DNA from: Carnobacterium inhibens subsp. inhibens DSM 13024
GTDB lineage: Bacteria; Bacillota; Bacilli; Lactobacillales; Carnobacteriaceae
NCBI RefSeq assembly: GCF_000746825.1
Contig: NZ_JQIV01000006.1
Span: 1,542,784-1,606,783, forward strand
DNA length: 64,000 nt
Reading direction: 5' to 3'
Part shown: piece by piece, positions 1 to 11,913 of the stretch
Layout: every line of letters starts with the position of its first letter
How positions within the stretch are numbered: position 1 is the first letter of the stretch
Translations under genes and position numbers: made by a program
Notes under the pieces: model-generated
The model's database searches: none
Seen by the model: the letters and a program-made list of their open reading frames with translations, nothing else
Told to the model about the DNA's origin: nothing

Positions 1-975
<975 letters not shown>

Positions 976-1266
976 CTACGAAATCCTCCAATTTTTTTTA
1001 TTGAATTAGGATATGTTTGAAAGCTAATAACTATTCTGATTTTTGGGCTAGCTGAGAAAGGTAGGATAACTACAGTAAATATCGACTTTCAGTTAATCAA
1101 ACTAGCGCTTATTGTAGTTACTCAAATGAATATCAACTTTTAGTTAATCGAACTAGCGCTCGTTGTAGCTACTCGCTGCTTAATAAGATAGTTTTAAAAC
1201 ACTTCCTAGTTAGTTTTTGCTGTATTTTGGATTTGTTCAGTACTGTGTTGCATTCTAGTCTATTTC
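976..1266. repeat. purH-purD gap with a 45-bp imperfect direct repeat
   Basis: No gene is seen here. Two 45-bp direct copies lie at 1079-1123 and 1130-1174, differing at six positions; both contain the core AACTAGCGCT. They sit inside the pur operon between purH and purD. No T-run hairpin was recognised. The function is unknown. Confidence 0.7.
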
Positions 1267-2808
1267 TTAATGTCTAAAATGACGTACATTAGTTTTTAGC
1301 ATAGTCATTCCATATTTATTCGCCATTTCAATAGACTCTTTATCTTTGATACTCCCACCTGGCTGTATGATCGCCCTAATACCATGTTGTGCTGCGTATT
1401 CCACACTATCATTCATAGGAAAGAAAGCATCGCTAGCCAATACAGCATCTTCTATGGCGCTACTCGCTTCAGCCTGCTCGATCGCGATCTTAACGGCTCC
1501 AATACGGTTCATTTGACCGGCCCCAATTCCAACGCTCTGTTTGCTATTTGCCAGCACGATAGCATTGCTCTTTACGTGCTTAACTATTTTCCATGCAAAG
1601 TCCATAGCATTCATTTCATCTTCGGTTGGTTTACGGTCTGTCAGTACTTCCCAGTTAACCGCTGTATCTTCAGTACTGATATCTTGTGTTTGTTCCAATA
1701 TACCGCCCAATACAGAAACAACTTCTTTGCCGCCTACTTTTGCAGTTGAGAAATCCAAGGTCATGATACGGATATTTTTTTTCTTCGATAGCGTATCTAA
1801 CGCTTCTTTTGTATAACTTGGCGCAAGAACGATTTCTAAGAACATACTGTTCAGTTTTTCTGCTGTCACATTATCCAATTGGCGGTTGGCAACTACGATT
1901 CCTCCAAAGATTGAGACTGGATCCGCTGCGTAACAGCGATCAAAAGCCTCTTCAATCGTTTCAGCAATGCCCACTCCACATGGATTCATATGCTTGACAG
2001 CAACCACTGCCGGTTCATCAAATTCACGTATCATACGAATAGCAGCGTCCGCATCTTTAATGTTATTGTACGATAATTCTTTTCCATGTAATTGAATAGC
2101 ATTTGCAATCGAGAAGGGTACAATCAGCGACTCTTGATAGAAATTAGCGACTTGATGTCCATTTTCACCATACCGTAGTTTTTGTTTCAAATCATAGGTC
2201 AACGTTAATTTTTCAGGTTCTTCTTCGCCAACACTAGTGGACAAATATTGCGCAATCAATGCGTCATAGCTCGCAGTGTGCCGGAAGACTTTTGCAGCTA
2301 AAGCTTGACGTGTTTTAATCGTTGTTGCTCCTTTTTCTTCCAGCTCATCGAGGACTTTACTATAATCAGCTGGATCCGTTAAAACGGTCACACTTGCATA
2401 ATTCTTAGCCGCACTACGCAACATACTAGGGCCGCCAATATCAATATTTTCAATGGCTTCTTCTAAAGTAACATCCTTTTTGCTGATCGTTTCTTTAAAT
2501 GGGTAAAGGTTTACCACCACAAAATCAATCGGTATGATGTTGTGTTTTTCCATTGCCGACATGTGTTCAGGTAGATCACGTCTCCCCAATAAACCACCAT
2601 GAATAAGTGGATGCAAGGTTTTGACACGACCATCCATCATTTCTGGAAATCCAGTCACGTCTTCGACAGAAACGGTCGGGACACCTGCATCTTCTAATGC
2701 CTTTTTGGTTCCACCAGTTGAAATAATTTCGATGCCTTTTGCCACTAATGCTTGTGCGAATGGTACAATACCTGCCTTATCTGAAACGCTAATCAATGCT
2801 CTTGTCAC
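1267..2808 (-). CDS. purH: Bifunctional AICAR transformylase/IMP cyclohydrolase (PurH)
   Basis: Carries out the last two steps to IMP: formylation of AICAR from 10-formyl-THF, then ring closure. At 513 aa it has the usual length. The N-terminal MGS-like cyclohydrolase domain begins [11 protein letters not shown] and contains GGR-K-TLHP-type motifs ([10 protein letters not shown]). The C-terminal transformylase domain has the KHMNPCG motif. The start is GTG (2806-2808), supported by a GAGGAG site about 9 nt upstream. It follows purN by 20 bp in the same operon. Confidence 0.97.
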   Translation of the reverse strand: MTRALISVSDKAGIVPFAQALVAKGIEIISTGGTKKALEDAGVPTVSVEDVTGFPEMMDGRVKTLHPLIHGGLLGRRDLPEHMSAMEKHNIIPIDFVVVNLYPFKETISKKDVTLEEAIENIDIGGPSMLRSAAKNYASVTVLTDPADYSKVLDELEEKGATTIKTRQALAAKVFRHTASYDALIAQYLSTSVGEEEPEKLTLTYDLKQKLRYGENGHQVANFYQESLIVPFSIANAIQLHGKELSYNNIKDADAAIRMIREFDEPAVVAVKHMNPCGVGIAETIEEAFDRCYAADPVSIFGGIVVANRQLDNVTAEKLNSMFLEIVLAPSYTKEALDTLSKKKNIRIMTLDFSTAKVGGKEVVSVLGGILEQTQDISTEDTAVNWEVLTDRKPTEDEMNAMDFAWKIVKHVKSNAIVLANSKQSVGIGAGQMNRIGAVKIAIEQAEASSAIEDAVLASDAFFPMNDSVEYAAQHGIRAIIQPGGSIKDKESIEMANKYGMTMLKTNVRHFRH

Positions 2809-2828
2809 TCTACGCCACTCCTCAATTT

Positions 2829-3413
2829 TTATTCACTCTTTTTAATGGTTTTATTTTTAATCACTTTTTGAATGACCTGCGGAAAAAGACGGTGCTCTAC
2901 TTGATGTATTCTGGTCTCCAGAGAGTCTAGTGTATCTTCAGGTAAAATAGCCACCTTCTCTTGTGCGATAATTGGTCCAGTGTCTACCCCTGCATCAACA
3001 ACGTGCACCGTCACACCAGTTTCCTTTTCGTTTGCTTCAAATGCGTCTTGAATGCTGCTTTTACCAGGATAATATGGCAATAAAGAAGGATGGATATTCA
3101 AGATACGATTTGCATACGCCGTTAGCAATGTCGGCCCAATAATTCTCATGTATCCTGCCAATACAATTAAATCCACCGCGTTTAGTTCAAGCTGCTTCAA
3201 TAGTTCTGACTCATAGGCTGCTCGATTCTCATAGTTTTTCGGACTGAAGACTGTAAAAGGGATACCCATTTTTTTTGCACGCTCTATGACAGAGGCTTTC
3301 GGATTGTCGCAAAACAGGAAGCAAAGGATTGCATCGACTTGTTTGGAGGCGATTGCCTCTGCTATCGCTTGGAAATTAGAACCATTTCCTGAAGCAAATA
3401 CAGCTATTCTCAT
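2829..3413 (-). CDS. purN: Phosphoribosylglycinamide formyltransferase (PurN)
   Basis: Transfers a formyl group from 10-formyl-THF to GAR. The protein has 194 aa. It shows the [11 protein letters not shown] nucleotide-binding start, the [12 protein letters not shown] segment with the catalytic Asn and His, and DAGVDTGPI with the catalytic Asp. Its start overlaps the purM stop by 4 bp, which suggests translational coupling. Confidence 0.97.
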   Translation of the reverse strand: MRIAVFASGNGSNFQAIAEAIASKQVDAILCFLFCDNPKASVIERAKKMGIPFTVFSPKNYENRAAYESELLKQLELNAVDLIVLAGYMRIIGPTLLTAYANRILNIHPSLLPYYPGKSSIQDAFEANEKETGVTVHVVDAGVDTGPIIAQEKVAILPEDTLDSLETRIHQVEHRLFPQVIQKVIKNKTIKKSE

Positions 3414-4459
3414 AGTTGCTTCTCTTTCAAAATGACCTTTTCCTCTGATTCCTTTGAAATTACCGAACCAATCACATAGCCTTTTTCGTTGTTCTCTAAA
3501 AGAACGGCCAATACTTCAGGTACTTTTTCAGGAGCAACAGAAAGAACCATGCCGATTCCCATGTTGAATATTTCATACATGTCACCTTCTGGTATTTTAC
3601 CGATTGTTTGCATCGTTTGAAAAATTGGCAACACTGGCCAGCTCCCTAACTGAATGTGAGCTTGTACGTTTTCAGGAAGCATCCGTGGAATATTTTCAAC
3701 AAATCCGCCCCCTGTGATATGTGCAGCACTATGAAGCAACTGTTTTTTTATCAGTGGCAGTAAAGCATTAACGTAAATTTTTGTTGGCGTCAATAAAACA
3801 TCGCCCAACTCTTGATCACCTAATTCTGGTATTTTATCCATTAATGTATACGCATGATCTTTAAAGAAAATTTTTCGTACTAACGAATAACCATTTGAAT
3901 GGATTCCCGTTGAAGGTAACCCAATCAACATGTCCCCTTCTTTGACTAACGTAGCAGACAATAAAGCATCTTTTTCAGCAATACCAACCGTAAATCCAGC
4001 CAAATCAAAATCTTCCGGATCATACATATCCGGCATTTCAGCTGTTTCACCGCCAATTAAAGCCGCTCCTGATTGGACACACCCTTCTGCCACACCAGCT
4101 ACAATTTGCTCGATTTTTTCAGGATGGTTTTTCCCGACCGCAATGTAATCTAAGAAATAAAGGGGTTCTGCTCCTTGTGCCACAACATCATTGACACACA
4201 TCGCGACACAATCGATTCCAATTGTGTCCCATTTTCCAGATTCAATGGCCAACAGTAGTTTTGTACCAACGCCATCTGTCCCAGATATAAGAATGGGCTT
4301 TTTATAGTTGAGTTCACCAAGATCAAAATGACCGCCGAATCCACCGATTTCACCAAAAACACCCGGCCGTTTGGTACGTTTGACATGTTTTTTGATGCGT
4401 TCGACTGCTTCATAACCCGCTGTGACATCGACACCAGCATTCGCATAAGCATTTCCCAT
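3410..4459 (-). CDS. purM: Phosphoribosylformylglycinamidine cyclo-ligase (PurM, AIR synthetase)
   Basis: Closes the imidazole ring of FGAM with ATP to give AIR. The 349 aa form a normal-length AIRS fold. Visible motifs are [11 protein letters not shown] near the N-terminus, [11 protein letters not shown], and [11 protein letters not shown]. It lies 2 bp after purF and overlaps purN by 4 bp, in the core of the operon. Confidence 0.97.
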   Translation of the reverse strand: MGNAYANAGVDVTAGYEAVERIKKHVKRTKRPGVFGEIGGFGGHFDLGELNYKKPILISGTDGVGTKLLLAIESGKWDTIGIDCVAMCVNDVVAQGAEPLYFLDYIAVGKNHPEKIEQIVAGVAEGCVQSGAALIGGETAEMPDMYDPEDFDLAGFTVGIAEKDALLSATLVKEGDMLIGLPSTGIHSNGYSLVRKIFFKDHAYTLMDKIPELGDQELGDVLLTPTKIYVNALLPLIKKQLLHSAAHITGGGFVENIPRMLPENVQAHIQLGSWPVLPIFQTMQTIGKIPEGDMYEIFNMGIGMVLSVAPEKVPEVLAVLLENNEKGYVIGSVISKESEEKVILKEKQL

Positions 4460-4461
4460 TA

Positions 4462-5916
4462 TTACCCTCCCCTAAGATTTTCTTTTTGAATTTCGGTCAT
4501 ATTTTTTAGATAGTCTTCTTCGTAGTCGTACAGTCCTGCTGGATAATCCCCATTGAAACTATCCATGCATAAACCTGAGTAAGGACTATCAAATTTCAAT
4601 CCAATTGAATCAATTAGGCCTTCTTGGCTGAGAAATGACAAACTGTCTGCTCCGATAGACTCACACATTTCAAAAACTGTCATTCTTGCAGCAATCAGTT
4701 CAGCAGATTTGCTAATGTCGATTCCGTAAAAACTTGGATACATCAAGGGAGGAGAAGCGATGCGAACATGGACCTCTTTCGCTCCGGCTTCTTTCAATAA
4801 TGTGACAATTCGTTTACTTGTTGTACCTCGGACGATCGAGTCATCTACCATGACAACAATTTTCCCTTGCACGACTCCTTTAACAGCCGATAACTTCATT
4901 TTCGCACCCAATTCGCGCAGTTCTTGTGTCGGTTGGATAAATGTGCGCCCTACATATTGATTCTTAATCAGACCCATTTCATAGGGGATTCCACTCTCTT
5001 CAGCAAAACCGCTAGCTGCGGATAATGACGAGTTAGGAACACCAATAACGATATCCGCATTCACCATAGGGGATTCTAGTGCCAACCGTTTTCCCATTCT
5101 TTTGCGAGCCGTATGTACATTCACACCGGCTATGTTTGAATCTGGTCGAGCAAAATAGATATATTCCATTGCCGCAATGGAAATACTGGTATCCTCTGTG
5201 TATTTTTCAATCGTTAGGCCATTGCGATCAATAATGGCCAACTCTCCGGCATTAACATTACGGACAAACTCTGCACCAATGGTATCTATCGCACATGTTT
5301 CACTTGCCATCACATAGGCACCATTTGGCAATCGTCCAATCACGAGTGGGCGTAAAGAGTTCGCATCAACAGCACCGAACATTTTTTCCTCCGTCATAAG
5401 AACATAAGTAAACCCACCTTTAACAAGGTTCAGACTTTCCTTTATTTTATTGATCAACGTGTCTTTCTGACTACGTCTAATGAGATGGATTAACACTTCC
5501 GTATCTGATGTCGAATGAAAGATCGCTCCATCTTCTTCCAGATTACGTCGCAAGCTCTTGGCATTCACCAAGTTTCCATTGTGACAGATAGCGATATCTA
5601 AATCGTAGAAATGGTACAAGAAAGGCTGTACGTTTTCGATGCTATTCTGTCCAGATGTGGAATAGCGTACGTGTCCGATAGCACGATCTCCTGACAATCG
5701 TTTAAGATCGTCTCCATTTTTGAAGACTTCACTAATCAACCCCAGATTGCGATGAACCAATAGTTTCCCATTATCACAAGAAACGATTCCAGCACCTTCT
5801 TGTCCGCGATGCTGCAAACTATGCAATCCAAAATAAGTCAGTTGGCTAGCACTTGGATCACCCCAAATGCCAAACACCCCACACTCTTCATTTAAGCTTT
5901 TTGTTTCAGCAAACAT
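4462..5916 (-). CDS. purF: Amidophosphoribosyltransferase (PurF)
   Basis: Commits PRPP to purine synthesis by making phosphoribosylamine from glutamine. The ATG at 5914-5916 is chosen because an AGGAGG site (about 5923-5928) precedes it at 7 nt. The in-frame ATG at 5934 would place that site inside the gene. From this start the protein has 484 aa and an 11-residue propeptide ([11 protein letters not shown]) before Cys12, matching the Bacillus pattern in which the propeptide is cleaved to expose the catalytic Cys. The PRPP motif [14 protein letters not shown] is present. It overlaps the 3' end of purL by 25 bp. Confidence 0.96.
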   Translation of the reverse strand: MFAETKSLNEECGVFGIWGDPSASQLTYFGLHSLQHRGQEGAGIVSCDNGKLLVHRNLGLISEVFKNGDDLKRLSGDRAIGHVRYSTSGQNSIENVQPFLYHFYDLDIAICHNGNLVNAKSLRRNLEEDGAIFHSTSDTEVLIHLIRRSQKDTLINKIKESLNLVKGGFTYVLMTEEKMFGAVDANSLRPLVIGRLPNGAYVMASETCAIDTIGAEFVRNVNAGELAIIDRNGLTIEKYTEDTSISIAAMEYIYFARPDSNIAGVNVHTARKRMGKRLALESPMVNADIVIGVPNSSLSAASGFAEESGIPYEMGLIKNQYVGRTFIQPTQELRELGAKMKLSAVKGVVQGKIVVMVDDSIVRGTTSKRIVTLLKEAGAKEVHVRIASPPLMYPSFYGIDISKSAELIAARMTVFEMCESIGADSLSFLSQEGLIDSIGLKFDSPYSGLCMDSFNGDYPAGLYDYEEDYLKNMTEIQKENLRGG

Positions 5917-8123
5917 GGGATAGCCTCCTGCCATTTCATTTCTACTTCTTTTATGGATAAAGCAATTGTTTCGTTTTCAGTAGCTATTTTTGCGAATCCA
6001 TTATTTTCCACTGTCCCAATCTCTGTTGCAGTCGACTTGACTAGCGCTTTGAATGCAAGGACATTTTCAGGTTTCACTGTTAAAATAAATCGCGATTGCG
6101 TTTCACTAAATAACCATGTTTTATCCATCGCAACTGTTACATCGAATCCCAATGCCGTATCGAATACGCTCTCCATCAAACCGACAGCCAATCCACCTTC
6201 TGATAAATCGTGTGCACTTTCAATCAGTCCAGCTTGGATGGCTTTCAAAACAATGTCTTGGTTCTCTTTTTCGGTCGTCAAGTCGAAGTCCATTAGTTTC
6301 CCTTCGATTTTTCCCAATTCTAATTTTTGTAATTCGGAACCATTAAAATCCGCTTTTGTGTCGCCAATGATGAAAATTCGATCATTGGCATTTTTGAATG
6401 CTTGGGTTGTGATGTGTTTGCTATCTTCGATCAGACCGACCATGCCAATCAACGGTGTCGGATAAATAGCTTCGCCATCCATTTCATTGTAGAGCGATAC
6501 ATTACCCGAGATCACTGGGGTATTCAATAAACGACAGGCTTCTGATATGCCATCTGCAGAAGTGCTCAATTCCCAGAAAATTTCAGGTTTGTCAGGATTT
6601 CCGTAGTTCAGACAATCTGTGATAGCCAATGGTCTTCCTCCACTAGCCACAATATTACGAGCAGCCTCTGATACTGCCATCTGTCCACCAATCTCAGGAT
6701 TTAAATAGATGTAACGACTATTACAATCCGTCGTCATCGCGATTGCTTTTTCAGTTCCACGTATGCGAATAACGGCGGCATCACTTCCTGGTCCCACAAC
6801 TGTGCTCGTACGGACCATCGAATCATAGGTTTGGTAAATGTTTTTCTTTGAAGCAAGCGTTGGTTGTTGCAACAACTTAACCAGTGTTTCTGCAGCAGAC
6901 GTAAAGGTTGGCTGATAGTCAGCCATTGCAGCAAATAGCGCGATGCGCTCAGGCTCTTGCATCGGTTTAAGGTATTCTGGTGCATCCTCTGCTAAAGCAT
7001 CAACTGGTACATTAGCAACTTCTTTTCCATCATGAAATAGACGATACAACCCATCATCTGTGACTTTCCCGATAGTAACAGCCTCTAATTCATATTTTTC
7101 AAATAACTCAATAATCCGTTGTTCTTCACCTTTCTTGATACACAACAACATCCGCTCTTGCGATTCAGAAAGCATGATTTCATAAGGGGTCATATGTGTT
7201 TCGCGTTGTGGGACATCATCCAAATTTAAAATCAATCCACTACCCGCTTTTGAAGCCATTTCAGCACTTGATGAAACAAGCCCTGCCGCTCCCATATCCT
7301 GGATTCCAATCAATGCATCAGAATAATCATAAATACATTCTAGACAAGCTTCCATCAATAGTTTTTCCATAAACGGATCTCCTACTTGGACAGCAGAACG
7401 TTGCGCTTCTTCTTCCTCTTTGAATTCAACAGAAGCAAACGTCGCTCCATGAATACCATCACGCCCCGTTTTTGCGCCTACATACATGATTGTGTTCCCT
7501 GTCCCTTTAGCTTGCCCTTTTTGAATATCTTTTTGGTCGATCAAGCCGACACACATGACATTCACCAAAGGATTGCCTTTGTAACAAGGATCAAAAACAG
7601 TTTCCCCACCAACCGTTGGAATACCGATACAATTACCGTAACCACTAACTCCAGCTACAACTTCTTCGAAAATATATTTTGTGCGTTCGTTGTCTAGCTC
7701 ACCGAAACGCAAAGAGTCAAGAATCGCGATTGGACGAGCTCCCATACTAAAAATATCGCGAATAATACCTCCAACACCAGTCGCTGCTCCTTCGTATGGC
7801 TCAACCGCAGATGGGTGATTATGGCTTTCCACCTTAAAAACCACCGCTTGACCATCACCAATGTCAACAATACCCGCACCTTCACCAGGTCCTTGCAACA
7901 CTTGTGTCCCTGAAGTAGGAAATTTCCGCAGAATCGATTTTGAGTTTTTATAAGAGCAATGTTCACTCCACATAACAGAGAACAGACCCGTCTCGGTGTA
8001 GTTTGGTAAACGGTGCAAGATATCTTCACTGATGATTGCGTACTCTTCGTCAGTCAACCCCCATTCACGATAGACTTCCAACTCTTTTAATTGTTCGGGT
8101 GTTGGTTCCAAAAAAACCATCAT
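5892..8123 (-). CDS. purL: Phosphoribosylformylglycinamidine synthase, large subunit (PurL)
   Basis: ATP-dependent conversion of FGAR to FGAM; it works with PurQ (glutaminase) and PurS. At 743 aa it is the small, Gram-positive type rather than the 1300-aa fused enzyme. Motifs include [27 protein letters not shown] and DIFSMGARP. The ATG at 8121-8123 follows an AAGGAG site by 8 nt and overlaps the purQ stop in an ATGA. The in-frame GTG at 8129 is only 2 nt from that site and is less likely. Confidence 0.96.
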   Translation of the reverse strand: MMVFLEPTPEQLKELEVYREWGLTDEEYAIISEDILHRLPNYTETGLFSVMWSEHCSYKNSKSILRKFPTSGTQVLQGPGEGAGIVDIGDGQAVVFKVESHNHPSAVEPYEGAATGVGGIIRDIFSMGARPIAILDSLRFGELDNERTKYIFEEVVAGVSGYGNCIGIPTVGGETVFDPCYKGNPLVNVMCVGLIDQKDIQKGQAKGTGNTIMYVGAKTGRDGIHGATFASVEFKEEEEAQRSAVQVGDPFMEKLLMEACLECIYDYSDALIGIQDMGAAGLVSSSAEMASKAGSGLILNLDDVPQRETHMTPYEIMLSESQERMLLCIKKGEEQRIIELFEKYELEAVTIGKVTDDGLYRLFHDGKEVANVPVDALAEDAPEYLKPMQEPERIALFAAMADYQPTFTSAAETLVKLLQQPTLASKKNIYQTYDSMVRTSTVVGPGSDAAVIRIRGTEKAIAMTTDCNSRYIYLNPEIGGQMAVSEAARNIVASGGRPLAITDCLNYGNPDKPEIFWELSTSADGISEACRLLNTPVISGNVSLYNEMDGEAIYPTPLIGMVGLIEDSKHITTQAFKNANDRIFIIGDTKADFNGSELQKLELGKIEGKLMDFDLTTEKENQDIVLKAIQAGLIESAHDLSEGGLAVGLMESVFDTALGFDVTVAMDKTWLFSETQSRFILTVKPENVLAFKALVKSTATEIGTVENNGFAKIATENETIALSIKEVEMKWQEAIPCLLKQKA

Positions 8124-8800
8124 TGGCACAGCTCCTTCTGATAATTTTTATACATAGACTGGAATAATTTTAATCCATCATCTGAACCCAGTAATGCTTC
8201 AACAGCTCGTTCAGGATGAGGCATCATACCCAATACATTTCCTTGCTTATTGATAATGCCCGCTATATTTTCGATGCTTCCGTTTGGATTATCATTCGCA
8301 TACGTAAAAACAATTTGATTGTTGTCCTTCAATTGCTGTAACGTTTCTTTATCACAATAGTAATTCCCCTCACCGTGTGCGACAGGTACAGTAATGATTT
8401 CTCCATGTCCGTAGCCTGATGTAAATGATGTATGTACGTTTTCTACTTTTAGATTTTGCTGCTTAGAGATGAATTTCAGTGATTCATTGCGCCGTAATGC
8501 TCCCGGTAATAAACCCGCTTCTGTCAAAATTTGAAATCCATTACACGCTCCAAAAACAGGTTTTCCCTCTTCAGCAAATCGAATCACTTCAGCCATAATA
8601 GTGGAAAATCGGGCAATAGACCCCGTACGTAAGTAATCGCCGTAAGAGAATCCTCCTGGGAGTAATACTGCATCGAACCCTTGCAAGCTGTTTTCATAGT
8701 GCTGAACATATTCCGCGTCTTCCCCAAGACTATCTTTTACAGCTGTATACATGTCTAAGTCGCAATTGGATCCAGGAAAAACAATGATAGCAAATTTCAT
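8120..8800 (-). CDS. purQ: FGAM synthase glutaminase subunit (PurQ)
   Basis: Class I glutamine amidotransferase that feeds ammonia to PurL. It has 226 aa. The nucleophile is Cys86 in GACNGFQ, and the His-x-Glu of the triad lies in PHPERAVE near the C-terminus. Its start overlaps the purS stop by one base (TAATG) and its stop overlaps purL by 4 bp, so S-Q-L are translationally coupled, as expected for one complex. Confidence 0.97.
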   Translation of the reverse strand: MKFAIIVFPGSNCDLDMYTAVKDSLGEDAEYVQHYENSLQGFDAVLLPGGFSYGDYLRTGSIARFSTIMAEVIRFAEEGKPVFGACNGFQILTEAGLLPGALRRNESLKFISKQQNLKVENVHTSFTSGYGHGEIITVPVAHGEGNYYCDKETLQQLKDNNQIVFTYANDNPNGSIENIAGIINKQGNVLGMMPHPERAVEALLGSDDGLKLFQSMYKNYQKELCQ

Positions 8801-9051
8801 TACATTCCAACCTCCTGAATATCATACCGGTATGTTTCCATTACTACATTTGCTAAAAGTTTGTCACAGATTTCTTCAATTACGTGCTCGATATCCTTTT
8901 CATCTTTAGAAACTTGGATTTCAAAATATTTTCCAATACGAATATTTTCGATTGACTCATATCCCATGCGATGAACCGCACCCTTGACTGCTTCCCCTTG
9001 CGGATCTAGAACGGAGTCTTTATAAGTGACATAAACGGTTACCTTATACAC
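8800..9051 (-). CDS. purS: FGAM synthase small subunit (PurS)
   Basis: An 83-aa subunit of the PurLQS complex that helps pass ammonia from PurQ to PurL. It begins [19 protein letters not shown], with [13 protein letters not shown] following, both typical of the family. It lies 86 bp after purC and is coupled to purQ. Confidence 0.96.
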   Translation of the reverse strand: MYKVTVYVTYKDSVLDPQGEAVKGAVHRMGYESIENIRIGKYFEIQVSKDEKDIEHVIEEICDKLLANVVMETYRYDIQEVGM

Positions 9052-9137
9052 GATTGAAACGCCTCACTTTTCTCTTTTGATTTATAGTGGTTGATTTTTC
9101 ATTAGTCTGTATCTAGATGAAAGGATAATTCGTTTAT

Positions 9138-9848
9138 TCAGATGTTGTTCAGCCGCTTCAATACTTCTGCGTAAACAGGAATGATATCTCCTATATCACG
9201 GCGATAAAGATCTTTGTCCAAATGTTCTTTCGTATTTATATCCCACAAACGACAAGTATCTGGAGAGATTTCATCAGCGAGGATGATTTTCCCATCCGCC
9301 GTTTTTCCAAATTCAATTTTAAAATCAATTAAGCGAATAGCGATTTTTTTGAACATTTCCACTAAGGCAGCATTGATCTCTAAGGCTTGTTTTTTTATTT
9401 CGATCAGTTCTTCGTCTTTCGCAACATTTAGCATTTTAACGTGCGAGTCATTGATAAATGGATCATCCAGCTTATCATTTTTGTAATAAAACTCAAGAAT
9501 CGGAAAAGGCAAATCGATTCCTTCCTCCATACCAAATCGTTTTGTAAAACTGCCGGCCGACGTGTTACGGACAACGACTTCTAAAGGAATCATTTCAACT
9601 TTACTTATTAATTGTTCGGTTTTTGACACTTCTTGGATATAATGACTTGAAAAGCCTTTTTCAGCTAAGTACGTGAATATCAAGCCCGTTATTTGGTTGT
9701 TCAGTTCTCCTTTCCCTTCAACATTTTCTTTTTTAGCACCATTTAACGAAGTTACTTGGTTTAAATACTCTGCTAAAAGAACGTTTTTTTGATTTGTCGC
9801 ATACATCTTTTTAGCTTTCCCAGTATAGAGCAATTCTTTCCTTTCCAT
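9138..9848 (-). CDS. purC: SAICAR synthase (PurC)
   Basis: Joins CAIR and aspartate with ATP to give SAICAR. The start ATG at 9846-9848 is supported by an AAGGAAGAGA site and by family alignment (MERKELLYTGKAKKMY). An upstream in-frame start at 9917 would add 23 unlike residues that overlap the promoter. The result is 236 aa, the usual length. Motifs include EVVVRNTSAGSF and LADEISPDTCRLWD. It is the first gene of the purCSQLFMNHD unit. Confidence 0.96.
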   Translation of the reverse strand: MERKELLYTGKAKKMYATNQKNVLLAEYLNQVTSLNGAKKENVEGKGELNNQITGLIFTYLAEKGFSSHYIQEVSKTEQLISKVEMIPLEVVVRNTSAGSFTKRFGMEEGIDLPFPILEFYYKNDKLDDPFINDSHVKMLNVAKDEELIEIKKQALEINAALVEMFKKIAIRLIDFKIEFGKTADGKIILADEISPDTCRLWDINTKEHLDKDLYRRDIGDIIPVYAEVLKRLNNI

Positions 9849-9907
9849 TATCTCTTCCTTTCTATTTACGAACATTAATTTACCATACCGTTTAATCATT
9901 CGTTTTA

Positions 9908-9935
9908 ATTGTAGCACTCAACTTTTGATTGTCAA
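9908..9935 (-). promoter_or_regulatory. SigA-type promoter of the purC operon
   Basis: On the minus strand a perfect -35 TTGACA (9930-9935) is followed after 16 bp by -10 TACAAT (9908-9913). It lies 60 bp upstream of the purC ATG and downstream of the purEK terminator, so it should drive the nine-gene operon. Confidence 0.8.
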
Positions 9936-9961
9936 TGGAATATCCACTATTTTTTCAAATG

Positions 9962-9974
9962 ATAAACGAACGAA
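9962..9974 (+). promoter_or_regulatory. PurBox-like site upstream of the purC promoter
   Basis: ATAAACGAACGAA resembles the PurR PurBox (AWWWCCGAACWWT). It sits about 30 bp upstream of the -35 box. A second copy with the same ACGAAC core (ATTTACGAACATT) lies in the leader at 9864-9876. Similar elements precede purE. The match is partial, so PurR control is an inference. Confidence 0.4.
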
Positions 9975-9992
9975 ACCTATCTTATTTCATCG

Positions 9993-10023
9993 AAAAAAGA
10001 CCGGAACAATAGCTCCAGTCTTT
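9993..10023 (-). terminator. Rho-independent terminator of purEK
   Basis: A 10-bp stem with one mismatch (9996-10005 with 10014-10023) is followed by a T-run on the minus strand, directly after the purK stop. It separates purEK from the purC unit. Confidence 0.8.
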
Positions 10024-10028
10024 CTAGG

Positions 10029-11186
10029 TTAATTCAGATTTAATTTTCTGTATGATTCATTCCAAATCCCGGTATTCTCTATTTCTATCAAGGTTTCTTC
10101 TACATCGTTTGTCAAGATCGTGACGTGTCCGACTTTTCTATTTGTATGCAAGTCTTCTTTCCCATAGTAATGAAACGACCACTCCGCTTTTTTATCGCGG
10201 AACGCTAAACTGTCTTCCATATGTTGCCCAAGAATATTGACCATAACGACACTCGAAAGCAAGCGTGCTTTTGGCATCGTCAGCCCAGCTACCGCTCGGA
10301 TATGTGCATCAAACTGCGAAAGAGACATTGCTTCAATCGTGTAATGTCCTGAATTATGCGGACGAGGTGCCAGTTCATTGACGAAGATGACATCGTCTTT
10401 TGTCAAAAACAATTCGATTCCTAACGTTCCAATCAATTGCAACGCATCAGCAATCTGTTGAGCGGCTTCTACCGCTTTTTCGCTCACTTCTGGAGAAATC
10501 CGAGCGGGTACAATGGATTCATGTAAAATATTAGCGATATGGATATTCTCAGAAACAGGAAAAATGGTCGTTTCTCCTTTTTGGTTGCGAACAATCATGA
10601 CCGATAATTCTTTCGAAAAAGGTACCCAAGCTTCGAGAATACAGCTATTAGCAGCAATCAGCGCTTCTGTTGCTCCTTTATCCGCTTCTGATTTCAAGAC
10701 AACTTGCCCTTTGCCATCGTATCCAAAACGTGTGGTTTTCAAGACGCAAGGATAGCCAATTTTTTCAACGGCAGTATTCAGTTGGTCTATTGTTTCCACA
10801 ACCTCAAAGGGTGCAATCGAAACCCCACTAGACTCTAAAAATCGTTTTTCTTTGATTCGGTCTTGCGTAATAGCTACTACTTCGCTACCTTGCGGGATAG
10901 CTACCAACTCTTCCATCTCTTGTAATGCTTCTGCATCAATATTCTCAAATTCAAACGTTAAGACAGTTGCTCTTCTCGCAAACTCACGCAAAGCTTTTTT
11001 GTCTGCATAATCGGCACAGATGTTCCAATCAGACACTTGAGCTGCTGGACAATTTTGATTAGGATCCAAGATTCCAACAGTAAACCCCATCTTTTTTGCT
11101 GATTGAGCCATCATCTTTCCTAATTGTCCGCCTCCAATAATTCCAATAGTATCTCTTGGTTTAAGTGTTTTATACAAGATTTTCAC
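10029..11186 (-). CDS. purK: N5-carboxyaminoimidazole ribonucleotide synthase (PurK)
   Basis: ATP-grasp enzyme that makes N5-CAIR from AIR and bicarbonate. It has 385 aa. The N-terminal [20 protein letters not shown] and the late motif [14 protein letters not shown] are diagnostic. The start is taken as GTG (11184-11186), overlapping purE by 17 bp. The ribosome site is weak, so a TTG three codons later is possible. Confidence 0.95.
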   Translation of the reverse strand: MKILYKTLKPRDTIGIIGGGQLGKMMAQSAKKMGFTVGILDPNQNCPAAQVSDWNICADYADKKALREFARRATVLTFEFENIDAEALQEMEELVAIPQGSEVVAITQDRIKEKRFLESSGVSIAPFEVVETIDQLNTAVEKIGYPCVLKTTRFGYDGKGQVVLKSEADKGATEALIAANSCILEAWVPFSKELSVMIVRNQKGETTIFPVSENIHIANILHESIVPARISPEVSEKAVEAAQQIADALQLIGTLGIELFLTKDDVIFVNELAPRPHNSGHYTIEAMSLSQFDAHIRAVAGLTMPKARLLSSVVMVNILGQHMEDSLAFRDKKAEWSFHYYGKEDLHTNRKVGHVTILTNDVEETLIEIENTGIWNESYRKLNLN

Positions 11187-11658
11187 TACTTTCTATTACA
11201 CTTTTTTTAAGCCGATCACGTCTTACTTCCAATTTTTTTGCCAATTTTTCATCTTCAATAGAAAGAATCTGAACCGCAAGCAGTCCTGCATTCGCAGCTC
11301 CTGCTTTTCCAATCGCCACAGTAGCAACAGGTACACCCGCCGGCATTTGTACAATAGACAATAATGAATCCATTCCATTAAGTGCTCGAGTTTGTATCGG
11401 TACGCCTATGACTGGCAACGTGGTTTTCGCTGCAATCATGCCCGGTAAATGAGCTGCACCTCCAGCTCCTGCAATGATTATTTTTATTCCCAATTCCCTT
11501 GCTTGTTCCGCAAAACTAAACATCAAATCGGGTGTCCGATGGGCTGATACCACCTTTTTTTCATACGCTACATCAAATTCATCCAAAATCGCACAGCAGT
11601 CTTTCATCGTTTCCCAATCCGAAGTGCTTCCCATAACAACGGAGACAATGGCATTCAT
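11170..11658 (-). CDS. purE: N5-CAIR mutase (PurE)
   Basis: Rearranges N5-CAIR to CAIR. The 162 aa carry the class I PurE motifs [20 protein letters not shown] and [15 protein letters not shown] site lies 7-8 nt before the ATG. It is the first gene of a two-gene unit with purK. Confidence 0.97.
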   Translation of the reverse strand: MNAIVSVVMGSTSDWETMKDCCAILDEFDVAYEKKVVSAHRTPDLMFSFAEQARELGIKIIIAGAGGAAHLPGMIAAKTTLPVIGVPIQTRALNGMDSLLSIVQMPAGVPVATVAIGKAGAANAGLLAVQILSIEDEKLAKKLEVRRDRLKKSVIESSENLV

Positions 11659-11689
11659 TCATTTTCCTCCACTCTATTTTCTCACGTTC

Positions 11690-11753
11690 AATATAGCATA
11701 ACCCACCATTATTTTACAAACATTTAATAAATATAATCGTTTTTCGTTCGTTA
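11690..11753 (-). promoter_or_regulatory. purE promoter with an upstream PurBox-like element
   Basis: On the minus strand TTGTAA (11714-11719), an 18-bp gap and TATATT (11690-11695) form a plausible promoter. About 25-30 bp upstream is AATAACGAACGAAAA (around 11741-11753), and a further GAACGTT lies near 11766-11771. The shared ACGAAC core with the purC leader suggests common PurR control. No purine riboswitch was recognised. Confidence 0.45.
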
Positions 11754-11852
11754 TTAAAGCTTTTAACGTTCATTGAAACGGCTTTTATAGTTACTTTTGC
11801 TAGATTATACGTATTTTTTTAGCGTTCACATTTTTAGTTCTATCAGAATATG

Positions 11853-11893
11853 AAAAAAGTTAAGGTCTGCTTACAGCATCCCTTAACTTTTTT
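11853..11893 (-). terminator. Bidirectional terminator after the OYE-FMN_bind gene
   Basis: A 13-bp stem (11853-11865 with 11881-11893) has A/T runs on both sides. It lies just after the stop of the OYE gene and ends the flavoprotein operon. Confidence 0.85.
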
Positions 11894-11913
11894 GGTTAAC
11901 TCAATGAGTATCT

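Noticed and set aside
1384-1749. Plus-strand ORFs inside purH, purM, purF and purL
   Set aside because: They lie opposite strongly conserved minus-strand enzymes, lack ribosome sites and read as low-complexity Ser/Phe/Leu-rich shadows.
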